From Sphingomonas sp. Leaf357 (GTDB lineage: Bacteria; Pseudomonadota; Alphaproteobacteria; Sphingomonadales; Sphingomonadaceae): a DNA stretch of 64,000 nucleotides. Under the pieces are notes generated by a model. The model had not been told where the DNA came from and ran no database searches. It was given only the letters and a program-made list of their open reading frames with translations. Position 1 is the stretch's first letter. Each line of letters opens with the position of its first letter. The DNA lies in NCBI RefSeq assembly GCF_001423845.1, contig NZ_LMPM01000001.1:614001-678000 (forward strand), given 5' to 3'. Shown here piece after piece: positions 26,245 to 33,864 of the stretch. The translations under genes were made by a program, and so were the position numbers.

Positions 26245-26765
26245 CGCTGGACGACGACTTTCCCGAGGACGCGCCGGGCCGCCCGGCGTGGCTGATGACG
26301 CTGGCCGATCTGGCGCTGCTGCTGGTCGGCTTTTTCGTGTTCATCCAGGCGTCGCAGCATCTCGATCAGACGGCGCTGGCCAAGGGCATCCGCGAAGGGT
26401 TCGGTGCCGATACCGTGGTGCAGCCCGAACCGATGCCCGTCGCCGCCGCCGCCATGCTCAACTTCGCGCCCGGATCGGCAGCGCTGCCGTCGTCGCCCGC
26501 CGGGCTGATCGCCTGGGCGCGCGAGGCGACGCGCGATCCGCGCGTCGTGCTGAAGATCAGCGGTGCCAGCGACGGATCGGAGAGCGATGTGGATGTAGCG
26601 ACGGGCAGCAACGCCGTGCTCGCCGCCGACCGCGCGCGCGCCATTGCCGCCGAACTCGCCCGCGCGCACGCCGTGCCGCCGGGTCGCATGACGATCGTCA
26701 ACGCCACCGGCGGCAAGAGCCGCTCGGTCACCGTCACCCTGGGTTTTGCAGGGGAGCGGCAATGA
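26241..26765 (+). CDS. Short MotB-like/OmpA-domain stator subunit
   Basis: A 174-residue partner of the preceding MotA-like protein. A short cytoplasmic head is followed by a single helix AWLMTLADLALLLVGFFVF (about 14-32), whose Asp corresponds to the MotB proton-binding residue. The C-terminal part is a reduced OmpA-like domain (LNFAPGSAALP, then GASDGSESD and LAADRARAIAAELA near residues 100-145). At 174 residues it is much shorter than MotB (301 here). It could be an accessory stator or a component needed during assembly; this is not known. Stop and flgA alternative start overlap by ATGA. Confidence 0.8.
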   Translation: MTLDDDFPEDAPGRPAWLMTLADLALLLVGFFVFIQASQHLDQTALAKGIREGFGADTVVQPEPMPVAAAAMLNFAPGSAALPSSPAGLIAWAREATRDPRVVLKISGASDGSESDVDVATGSNAVLAADRARAIAAELARAHAVPPGRMTIVNATGGKSRSVTVTLGFAGERQ

Positions 26766-26809
26766 TCCGCCGCCCGGCAACCCGAACCTGCCTTCCTGGA
26801 GAAACCACG

Positions 26810-27340
26810 ATGTACCGCCTGCTGCTTCCCGCCTTGCTCTGTGCGACGCCAGCACTGGCCGCGCCGGCATTTCAGGATACCGCTTCGCTCGATCGCGCGG
26901 TCGCCGCGTTCACCGGCCACGGTATCGGCAGCCAGGGCGGCGCGCGCAGCGTGGTCGATGCCCGCCTGAAGCTCGCGCAATGCCCGACGCTCGCCATGTC
27001 GTGGCGTTCGGATGCGCACGATGCGGTTGTCGTCAGCTGCACCGGGCCGGAATGGCGCATCTACGTGCCGGTCCTGTTCGCCCCGACCGAGACGAAACGG
27101 CCCGCCGGTCAGGCCACCGCCTTCGCACCGGCGGTCAAGGCCGAACCCGTCATCAAGCGTGGCGATCCGGTGACGATCGCCGCCGGATCGCCCGGTTTCT
27201 CGATCACGCGCGAGGGCATCGCGCTCGCCGACGCCGCGCCCGGCGCGCGCTTCATGGTCAAGGTCGACGATGCCAGGAATCCGGTCCAGGCCGTCGCCGT
27301 GCAGAGCGGCCGCGCGACCCTTCCCGGCTGGAGCGAATAA
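26810..27340 (+). CDS. flgA: Flagellar P-ring assembly chaperone FlgA
   Basis: A 176-residue periplasmic chaperone for FlgI. Signal peptide MYRLLLPALLCATPALAAP, then an N-terminal domain (LDRAVAAFTGHGI, VDARLKLAQCPTLAMSW) and a C-terminal SAF domain (VIKRGDPVTIAAGSPGFSIT and GARFMVKVDDARNPVQAVAV). The ATG at 26810 has GGAGA nine bases upstream. An earlier ATG at 26762, overlapping the MotB-like stop (ATGA), would add 16 residues before the signal peptide and is possible. Expressed from the sigma-54 promoter at 25548. Confidence 0.92.
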   Translation: MYRLLLPALLCATPALAAPAFQDTASLDRAVAAFTGHGIGSQGGARSVVDARLKLAQCPTLAMSWRSDAHDAVVVSCTGPEWRIYVPVLFAPTETKRPAGQATAFAPAVKAEPVIKRGDPVTIAAGSPGFSITREGIALADAAPGARFMVKVDDARNPVQAVAVQSGRATLPGWSE

Positions 27341-27346
27341 TTGTGT

Positions 27347-27373
27347 TAAAGGTTCTGCGCGCCCCGTCGTTTA
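27347..27373 (+). promoter_or_regulatory. Sigma-28-like promoter of flgM
   Basis: TAAAGGTT-N11-GTCGTTTA, compared with the FliA consensus TAAAGTTT-N11-GCCGATAA. Transcription would start near 27380, 27 bases before the preferred flgM ATG. The same 11-base spacing and GTCGTT -10 core recur upstream of fliD and fliC. Confidence 0.6.
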
Positions 27374-27406
27374 TCCCTGTGTGGCATGACCCGGAAAGGG
27401 GCGAAC

Positions 27407-27721
27407 ATGGTGGATCCTCTCGGCGTAAAGCCGGTACAAACGCCGGTACTGACCGGCGAGCGTGTAGCGCCCGTCGCACGTGTCGTGCCGACGGCGGCGG
27501 TCGCGCCGAACGCGACGAACGAGACGCAGGCCGGGGCGGTCAGCCCATCGGCCGTGGCGAGCATCGCGAAGGAGTCCGCCGCCAGCGCGCCGGTCGACCT
27601 GGATCGCGTCGCCCGCATCCGCAAGGCGATCGCCGACGGAAATTTCCCGATCTATCCGTCCACGATCGCGGACCGGCTGATCGCGTCGAAATTCGATTGG
27701 CTGCGCAATGACGCCGAATGA
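27407..27721 (+). CDS. flgM: Anti-sigma-28 factor FlgM
   Basis: A 104-residue protein that holds FliA inactive until it is exported through the completed hook. The C-terminal FliA-binding region is clear (VDLDRVARIRKAIADGNFPI, then ADRLIASKFDWL); the N-terminal half is low-complexity and probably disordered, as in other FlgM. Start ATG 27407 has AAAGGGG at good spacing; an ATG at 27386 in frame adds seven residues. The end overlaps flgN by 14 bases. FliA itself is encoded 3.6 kb downstream. Confidence 0.9.
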   Translation: MVDPLGVKPVQTPVLTGERVAPVARVVPTAAVAPNATNETQAGAVSPSAVASIAKESAASAPVDLDRVARIRKAIADGNFPIYPSTIADRLIASKFDWLRNDAE

Positions 27722-28061
27722 TGTGTCGAGGGATTTGCGGCGCGACGCGCTGATCGGCGTGATCGAATCGCTGCATCAGGAGATCGCGGCGCTCAAGACC
27801 AACGATATCGTCGCGCTGGAACGCGCGACGCAGGAAAAGCTGCAGGGCATCGAAGCGGTCGCGGCGCTGGGCACCGGCCCGGCCGGGCCCGAACTGCGCA
27901 TGCTGGCCGACGAAGCCAATCGCCTGAACGAAACCTGCCGCATCTATGTGAACCTGATGGCGGCAAATGTTCGCCGCCGCCTGCAAACCTTGACCGGCGA
28001 TGCCGGCCTGGGTGCCGGCCCCGCCTACCGCCCCGGCGGCATGATGCGCGCCTACGCTTGA
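27708..28061 (+). CDS. flgN: Flagellar export chaperone FlgN
   Basis: A 117-residue helical protein next to flgM, matching FlgN, the chaperone of FlgK and FlgL. Heptad-rich helices run from SLHQEIAALKTNDIVALERA to the C-terminal RLNETCRIYVNLMAANVRRR. Low sequence conservation of the family means the call rests on helicity, length and the flgM-flgN pairing. It overlaps flgM by 14 bases. Confidence 0.8.
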   Translation: MTPNDVSRDLRRDALIGVIESLHQEIAALKTNDIVALERATQEKLQGIEAVAALGTGPAGPELRMLADEANRLNETCRIYVNLMAANVRRRLQTLTGDAGLGAGPAYRPGGMMRAYA

Positions 28062-28073
28062 TTCCGTAGCGCC

Positions 28074-28178
28074 GTCATCCTGAACTTGTTTCAGCATCCA
28101 GGCGCGGTCGTTATCCCCACCGATACTGTCGAATAGGCCGTCGACCGCGCCTGGATCCTGAAACGAGTTCAGGATGAC
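28074..28178. repeat. Imperfect inverted repeat (GTCATCCTGAAC type), copy 1
   Basis: Left arm GTCATCCTGAACTTGTTTCA with CCAGGCGCGGTCG, right arm CGACCGCGCCTGG with CTGAAACGAGTTCAGGATGA; long hairpin with a loop of about 35 bases. A second copy is at 42805-42909. It may act as a transcription terminator or mRNA-end stabiliser after flgN. Confidence 0.88.
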
Positions 28179-28219
28179 GTTGTTCTATTGCCGGATCGTC
28201 GCCGCCAACTCCGCACAAC

Positions 28220-28235
28220 TGGCACGCTCCTTGCT
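28220..28235 (+). promoter_or_regulatory. Sigma-54 promoter of the transglycosylase-flhA-fliA operon
   Basis: TGGCACGCTCCTTGCT is an exact match to the sigma-54 consensus. Predicted start near 28246, 28 bases before the ATG of the transglycosylase gene. A TTGCCG half-site lies at 28188-28193. Because fliA is the last gene of this operon, the promoter would put sigma-28 synthesis under sigma-54 control. Confidence 0.88.
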
Positions 28236-28273
28236 GATGTGACCCTTGAACAAGGTCAACCAGCCGAGGATCG

Positions 28274-29185
28274 ATGAGCTTCAACCCTTTCGCCGTCACT
28301 GCCGCCACGAAGAGCGTGTCCGCCCAATCGGCGATCGCGCTGGCGAGCCAGAAGACCGGCGTCGATTTCTCCTATCTGATGGGCCAGGCGCAGCTTGAAA
28401 GCGGCATGCGGACGAGCGCCAGGTCCGGAACGTCCAGCGCCTCCGGCCTGTACCAGTTCATCGACCAGAGCTGGCTGCGCGTGGTCAAGCAGCACGGCGC
28501 CGAGCACGGCATGGCCTGGGCCTCCGATGCGATCTCGACCAGCAGCAGCGGCAAGATGGTCGTGAGCGATCCCGAGACTCGCCGCGCGATTCTCAACCTG
28601 CGCAACGATCCGCAGACCGCATCCTTGATGGCCGCCGAACACGCCTCCGACAACAAGGATGCGCTGGAGAGCACGCTCGGCCGCGATGCGACCGGCACCG
28701 ATCTCTACATGGCGCATTTCCTGGGGCTGGGCGGCGCGAAATCGTTCCTCACCAAATTGGCGAGCAATCCGGATCGCTCCGCCGCGAGCCTGTTCCCCGC
28801 CGCCGCGCGCGCCAATCGCAACGTCTTCTATACGTCCGGGGGCCAGCCGCGCTCGTTGAGCGACGTCTATGACCGCTTTGCCGCCAAGCTCGACAAGGGC
28901 GCGGGCGTAGCCACCGGTACCGCCAGCGGCCCGTTCGACACGAACGCGCTGACGATGGCGTCGGCCGCGCTGGAGATCGACGGCTCCACCGTCATCCCCG
29001 GCAATGGCGAGGACAGCGGCACGCAAAGCGCCAGCGCCTGGGCCAAGGCCACGCTCGATCAATTCGCGGGCAGGGTCGGGGGGCCAGGCACGGGTGGCGA
29101 CAAAACCCAGTTGGCCAGCCTGATCCGCCCGACACCGGCCAGTGCGCGGCTGGCGTACATGATGCTCTCGACGATGGGCGCGTAA
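28274..29185 (+). CDS. Flagellar lytic transglycosylase (SLT domain)
   Basis: A 303-residue protein with an SLT-type lysozyme fold at the N-terminus: catalytic Glu in MGQAQLESGM near residue 40, then SGLYQFIDQSWL near 57, and FLGLGGAKSFL near 150. It cleaves peptidoglycan glycan strands to let the rod pass. No Sec signal peptide is visible, so it may leave by the flagellar export gate or another route, as proposed for SltF-like enzymes of alphaproteobacteria (inference). It is four bases upstream of flhA. It probably supplies the activity missing from the short FlgJ. Confidence 0.88.
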   Translation: MSFNPFAVTAATKSVSAQSAIALASQKTGVDFSYLMGQAQLESGMRTSARSGTSSASGLYQFIDQSWLRVVKQHGAEHGMAWASDAISTSSSGKMVVSDPETRRAILNLRNDPQTASLMAAEHASDNKDALESTLGRDATGTDLYMAHFLGLGGAKSFLTKLASNPDRSAASLFPAAARANRNVFYTSGGQPRSLSDVYDRFAAKLDKGAGVATGTASGPFDTNALTMASAALEIDGSTVIPGNGEDSGTQSASAWAKATLDQFAGRVGGPGTGGDKTQLASLIRPTPASARLAYMMLSTMGA

Positions 29186-29188
29186 CCG

Positions 29189-31285
29189 ATGGCCGCTGCC
29201 GCACTCAAACCCAGTTCTAAACAGGGTCGCCTCCTGCCGCTGCTGCGCTCGTCGGCGCTGCCGCTGGCGACGTTGCTGCTCGTCGTCCTGATGGTCGTAC
29301 CGATCCCGACCGCGATCCTCGACGTGTTCTTCATCATGAACATCGCGATCAGCCTCGCGGTGTTGATGGTCGCGCTGAACGCGCAGAAGCCGCTCGATTT
29401 CTCCGCCTTCCCGACCGTGTTGCTGTTCGCCACCCTGTTCCGCCTCGGCCTGAACGTCGCCTCGACGCGCGTCGTGCTGGGGCATGGCCATGAGGGCGAG
29501 AGTGCGGCGGGCCATGTGATCGAGGCGTTCGGCACGTTCGTGATCGGCGGCGATTACATCGTCGGCCTGTTCGTGTTCGCGATCCTCGTGATCATCAACA
29601 TGATCGTCGTGACGAAGGGCGCGGGCCGCGTGTCGGAAGTGTCCGCACGCTTCACCCTGGACGCCTTGCCCGGCAAGCAGATGGCGATCGACGCCGATCT
29701 GAACGCCGGCCTGATCACGCCCGACGAAGCCAAGGCGCGCCGCGTCGAGGTGTCGACCGAAGCGGATTTCTACGGCTCGATGGATGGCTCGTCCAAGTTC
29801 GTGAAGGGCGATGCGGTCGCCGGCCTGCTGATCCTGTTCGCCAACATCGCCGGTGGCCTGATCTTGGGACCAGTCAGCCACGGCATGTCGATCGGTGCTG
29901 CGGCGCATACCTATGTGCTGCTCGCGATCGGCGACGCGCTCGTCGCGCAGATCCCGTCGCTGCTGCTCTCGATCGCCGCCGCCGCAATCGTCACCCGCGT
30001 CACCTCGTCGCAGGATCTCGCCGGGCAGATCGGCGGCCAGTTCGCCTCTGCGCGGACGTGGACGCCGGTCGCGATCATCCTCGGCCTGCTCGGTCTGATG
30101 CCGGGCATGCCGCACCTGATCATCCTGCCCGCCGCCGCCATCGCCGGCTTCGCCGCCTACAAGCTGAACCAGAAGGCCAAGCGCCCCGCGCCGGTCGAGA
30201 TCGTCGCCGCCGAGCCGGTCGACCAGTCGAAGATCGGCTGGGAGGAAGTGACCGACACGATGCAGGTCAATCTCGACATCGGCTATGGCCTGGTGCCGTT
30301 GGTCGACGAACGGCGCGGGTCGCCGCTGATGGGCCGGATCACCGGCGTCCGGCGTCAGCTATCGAAGGAACTCGGCTTCGTCGTGCCGCAGGTGCGCGTG
30401 CGCGACGATATCAACATGGCGCCGTTCGCCTACCGCATCGTCGTCGGCGGCGTGGTGCTGGGCGAGGACAGCGTCTCGCCCGAAGAGATGCTCGCGCTCG
30501 ATACCGGCCAGGCGATCGGCACGCTGCTGGGCAAGAAGGCCAAGGATCCGACCTTCGGGCTGGACGCGGTGTGGATCGCGCCGGGCGACGCCGATGCCGC
30601 GACCGGTGCCGGCTATCTCGTGGTCGATCCCGGCACCGTGGTCGCCACGCACCTGAACCACATGCTGGGCAGCCATGCCTCGGACCTGCTCGGGCAGGAC
30701 GAGGTGCAGAGCCTGCTCGACGGCCTGAAGGATCGCGCCGCCAGCCTAGTCGCGGCGCTGTCGCCCAACCCGCTGCCGCTGACCACGCTCACCCAGGTGC
30801 TGAAGGGGTTGCTCGCCGAGAACGTGCCGCTGAAGGAATTCCGCCGCATCGCGCAGGCGATCGCCGTCGCGGCGCAGAAGACCTTGGATGCGGAGGAGAT
30901 CATCGAGCTGATTCGGCCCGAACTCGGCGGATTGATCATCGGCAAGGTGTGCGGCGTGCGCGAGCCGTTGCGCGTGATGACGTTGGAGGGACAGTTGGAA
31001 GGTCTGCTGGGGCAGGCGGTGCGCAGCGATCCGTCGCGCCGCCACACGATCGAACCCGATCTCGGCCGCCGCATCGTCGATGCGCTGCAACAGGCGGCCA
31101 ACCCGCTGATCGCCGAGGCCAAGCCGTTCGTCTTGGTCGTGCAGCCGGCGATCCGCGTCGCGATCCGCAAGCTGGTCAAGACGATCCTGCCCGACACGCC
31201 GGTGATGAGCTTCTTCGAGGTGCCGGAGGAGAAGGCGGTCGAGGTCGTCGCCGTGATCGGCGCGCCACAGGCATTGGCGGCATGA
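29189..31285 (+). CDS. flhA: Flagellar export gate protein FlhA
   Basis: A 698-residue export-gate component. About eight membrane helices in the first 330 residues, with the FHIPEP-family signature between helices (RLGLNVASTRVVL, then GRVSEVSARFTLDALPGKQM near 155-175), and a large cytoplasmic domain (about 350-690) that forms the nonameric docking ring. Ends one codon beyond a fliA start overlap (ATGA). Co-transcribed with the transglycosylase and fliA. Confidence 0.97.
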   Translation: MAAAALKPSSKQGRLLPLLRSSALPLATLLLVVLMVVPIPTAILDVFFIMNIAISLAVLMVALNAQKPLDFSAFPTVLLFATLFRLGLNVASTRVVLGHGHEGESAAGHVIEAFGTFVIGGDYIVGLFVFAILVIINMIVVTKGAGRVSEVSARFTLDALPGKQMAIDADLNAGLITPDEAKARRVEVSTEADFYGSMDGSSKFVKGDAVAGLLILFANIAGGLILGPVSHGMSIGAAAHTYVLLAIGDALVAQIPSLLLSIAAAAIVTRVTSSQDLAGQIGGQFASARTWTPVAIILGLLGLMPGMPHLIILPAAAIAGFAAYKLNQKAKRPAPVEIVAAEPVDQSKIGWEEVTDTMQVNLDIGYGLVPLVDERRGSPLMGRITGVRRQLSKELGFVVPQVRVRDDINMAPFAYRIVVGGVVLGEDSVSPEEMLALDTGQAIGTLLGKKAKDPTFGLDAVWIAPGDADAATGAGYLVVDPGTVVATHLNHMLGSHASDLLGQDEVQSLLDGLKDRAASLVAALSPNPLPLTTLTQVLKGLLAENVPLKEFRRIAQAIAVAAQKTLDAEEIIELIRPELGGLIIGKVCGVREPLRVMTLEGQLEGLLGQAVRSDPSRRHTIEPDLGRRIVDALQQAANPLIAEAKPFVLVVQPAIRVAIRKLVKTILPDTPVMSFFEVPEEKAVEVVAVIGAPQALAA

Positions 31286-32034
31286 GCGCGATCCCCACTC
31301 CGGGCGCGTTCGCCGGCGCGGTGCCGCTGACCTATGGCCGCAGCGGCCCGGCACCGGACCTGAACGCGCTGGCGCGCAAGCATCTGCCGCTGATCCGCCG
31401 CGTCGCATGGCACGTGCACGGCAGCATGAGCAAAACGGTCGAGGTCGAGGATCTGATCCAGATCGGGCTGGTCGCGCTCGTCGAGGCGGCCTACGGCTTC
31501 GAGGATCGCGGGCAGGTGACCTTCGAGCAATATCTGCTGACGCGGGTGCGCGGATCGATGATCGACGCGCTGCGCCGGCAGGCGACGCTGACGCGCGGCG
31601 CGATGCAGCGCCGGCGCGCCTATAGCGACGCCGTGAAGGCGCTGACCACGGAAACCGGCGTCAAGCCGAACGATCATATCATTGCGGAAAGGCTCGGCGT
31701 GACCCTCGAGAAAATGCGGCTGGAGTATTCGGCGGCCGAACCCCTGCGCTTCGAATCGATCGACGAGGTCTATGCCGACGACCAGCCCTGGTTCGCCAGC
31801 GACGATGCGGATGCGTTCGAGCAGCTTTCCGAAGGCGAGTTGCGCGATACCCTGATCGCCGCGATCGGCGCGCTGCCGGAACGCGAGGCGCAGGTCGTCC
31901 AACTCTATTATGTCGAAGAACTGAACCTGGAGGAAATCGGGCTGGTGCTCGGCGTCGGCGCGGCGCGGGTGTGCCAGATCAAGGCCAGCGCGCATCAGCG
32001 CCTGAAGAAAGCACTGGCCGGCAAGGGGGATTGA
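31282..32034 (+). CDS. fliA: Flagellar sigma factor FliA (sigma-28)
   Basis: A 250-residue alternative sigma factor for late flagellar genes. Region 2 is visible as VEDLIQIGLVALVEAAYGFE with RVRGSMIDALRRQ; region 3 follows (PNDHIIAERLGVTLEKM), and region 4 contains REAQVVQLYYVEELNLEEIG and the recognition helix GVGAARVCQIKASAHQRLK. The ATG overlaps the flhA stop. Its antagonist FlgM is encoded upstream. Confidence 0.95.
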   Translation: MSAIPTPGAFAGAVPLTYGRSGPAPDLNALARKHLPLIRRVAWHVHGSMSKTVEVEDLIQIGLVALVEAAYGFEDRGQVTFEQYLLTRVRGSMIDALRRQATLTRGAMQRRRAYSDAVKALTTETGVKPNDHIIAERLGVTLEKMRLEYSAAEPLRFESIDEVYADDQPWFASDDADAFEQLSEGELRDTLIAAIGALPEREAQVVQLYYVEELNLEEIGLVLGVGAARVCQIKASAHQRLKKALAGKGD

Positions 32035-32128
32035 TCTGTCGCAACTAGCGCCGCGTTAACCTATCGAAGATCATATCCTATACGCATTCCTTTACCTCTC
32101 GGGTCCTACGCCCGGAGCAGGTGGTCCT

Positions 32129-33445
32129 TTGCCGACCGCCGTAGCTGCCGGACCGATGCCCGATATGGACGACCTGACCCTCCACCGTCCCACCCGGACA
32201 TCCGATGCGACCCCCTTCGGCCGCGCGGTTGTTCTCGCCGATATCGAGGCCCTGCTCGATCAGGTGCCCGGGGTCCGGCGGTTCATGCCCGCGCTCGAAA
32301 AAACCTTTCAGGCCGAATTGGCCTCGGCGCGAATCCAGCGCTTCCTGACCGTCGGCCTGCTCGGCATCATCGTCTATAATGCGTTCCTGATCCTGAACAC
32401 GACGCTGATGCCGGACATTGCGTACGATATCGGCGCGATCCAGCTTTTCGTCGTTACCCCGTTCGTCAGCGTGATGTTGTGGACGATGGCCAAGCGGGTG
32501 CTGCCGCCGGATATCTGCGTCACGAGCTCGCTCGTGGCGGTAATCGCGAGCACCGTCGAATTCCTCTACATGTCGCATGCGCCCAATGCGCATCTGCTGA
32601 TCCATACGATTCCGATCTGCCTCACCTTCGGCAATGTCGTCCTGCCGCTGCCGTTTCGGATGTCGGCGGCCTTCACGCTGTTTTCCATCGTCGCCAGTTC
32701 GGTGGTGATGGTCCTGCGCCCGGACTGGGATGCACTGCTCAGCCCGTTCGCTTTGATCGTGAACGTCAATTGCGCGATCTGGATGCTGGTCGGCACCTAT
32801 CGGATGGAGGCGAGCGAGCGCCGGACCTTTCTGTTCAACCAGCGCGAATTGCTGCGCGCGGAAACGCTGGCCGAAAGCAACCGGCTGCTCGAAACGCTGT
32901 CCAACACCGATGTCCTGACCGGGCTGGCCAATCGTCGCCGGTTCGACGCCGCGTTCCTGCGCCGGTGCACGACGGAGCCGGATGTGGACGCGCTCAGCGT
33001 GCTGATGATCGATATCGACCGGTTCAAGGCGCTCAACGATACGTTCGGCCACGATGCCGGCGACCGGGCGCTGAAACTGGTCGCCGATTGCCTGATGCGG
33101 CACGCGCCGTCCGACGCGACCGTCGCGCGCTATGGCGGGGAGGAATTCATCGTGCTGCTGCCGGCCAGCGGCATGGCACACGCCCGGTCCTGCGCGGAAG
33201 TGCTGCGGATCGCCATCGCCCGGATCGCCGACGGCGTGTCGCTGCATCAATTGCCGACCAGGGTGACGGTCAGCATCGGCCTGGCCAGCGCCACGTCCGC
33301 CGCCGATGTCGATCCGGCGGCATTCATCAAGGCGGCGGATCAGGCCCTGTACCGCGCCAAGGCCAACGGGCGGAACCGGATCGAATGGGCCTGCGGGGTG
33401 GAGCCGGCGGACGCACCGCACGGAAAGGACGCGGCGGCGGCGTGA
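32129..33445 (+). CDS. Membrane-bound diguanylate cyclase (GGEEF)
   Basis: A 438-residue enzyme predicted to make cyclic di-GMP. About six membrane helices fill residues 70-235 with no recognised sensor, then a C-terminal GGDEF domain: NTDVLTGLANRRRFDA, IDIDRFKALNDTFGHDAGD and the active site RYGGEEF near residue 340, ending LYRAKANGRNR. The allosteric I-site RxxD five residues before GGEEF is absent (PSDA there), so product inhibition is not expected. Start is a TTG with GGAG upstream; ATGs at 32156 and 32165 are alternatives. It sits inside the flagellar locus after fliA, suggesting a motility-linked cue. Confidence 0.92.
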   Translation: MPTAVAAGPMPDMDDLTLHRPTRTSDATPFGRAVVLADIEALLDQVPGVRRFMPALEKTFQAELASARIQRFLTVGLLGIIVYNAFLILNTTLMPDIAYDIGAIQLFVVTPFVSVMLWTMAKRVLPPDICVTSSLVAVIASTVEFLYMSHAPNAHLLIHTIPICLTFGNVVLPLPFRMSAAFTLFSIVASSVVMVLRPDWDALLSPFALIVNVNCAIWMLVGTYRMEASERRTFLFNQRELLRAETLAESNRLLETLSNTDVLTGLANRRRFDAAFLRRCTTEPDVDALSVLMIDIDRFKALNDTFGHDAGDRALKLVADCLMRHAPSDATVARYGGEEFIVLLPASGMAHARSCAEVLRIAIARIADGVSLHQLPTRVTVSIGLASATSAADVDPAAFIKAADQALYRAKANGRNRIEWACGVEPADAPHGKDAAAA

Positions 33446-33501
33446 TCTTGGAGCCCTTCCTTTAGGGAGGGCATCCATGCGCGAATGTCCGATTGTGGTG
33501 G

Positions 33502-33753
33502 TTAGCTGCCGTTCGCGGTTAGCGCCGCGACGTGGTCGCGCATCCATTCACGCTTGAACTCGGCGTATCGCTGATCCCGCTCGCGGATGTCGCCATCGTC
33601 CGCCCAATGGCTCAATTCTTCCCACGCGCTTTTCTCGTTCCGGTCGAGTGACCGAGGATTAGGCACGGCGGTATCGAGCTCTGTCCGGTCGATGTCTCCG
33701 CCGTTGGCGACGCGCTGGAGAGCTTCAAGGAGGAATGCGCGAACGGGGTTCAT
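33502..33753 (-). CDS. Small hypothetical protein
   Basis: An 83-residue acidic, probably helical protein (MNPVRAFLLEALQRVANGGD, later WEELSHWADDGDIR). I do not recognise the family. Its codon use resembles the neighbouring real genes and the composition is plausible for a folded protein. It converges on the diguanylate cyclase gene with 56 bases between the stops. Confidence 0.55.
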   Translation of the reverse strand: MNPVRAFLLEALQRVANGGDIDRTELDTAVPNPRSLDRNEKSAWEELSHWADDGDIRERDQRYAEFKREWMRDHVAALTANGS

Positions 33754-33864
33754 CTCGAAATTATGCAGTAATGCCAGATGTCCGCAACTGGGCGAGAGCA
33801 GTCACTGCGCTTTTTGGTCACGCACCTATAGCCCTGTCCCCAAAGCTAATGGGGCTAGGTTCGT

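Noticed and set aside
28256..30115. 619-codon minus-strand open frame opposite the transglycosylase and flhA
   Set aside because: His/Arg-rich mirror frame of two conserved plus-strand genes, with no recognisable motif.
33460..33485. GCCCTTCC/GGGAGGGC hairpin after the diguanylate cyclase as a terminator
   Set aside because: Short stem with a wobble pair and no T-run, so it is not called.
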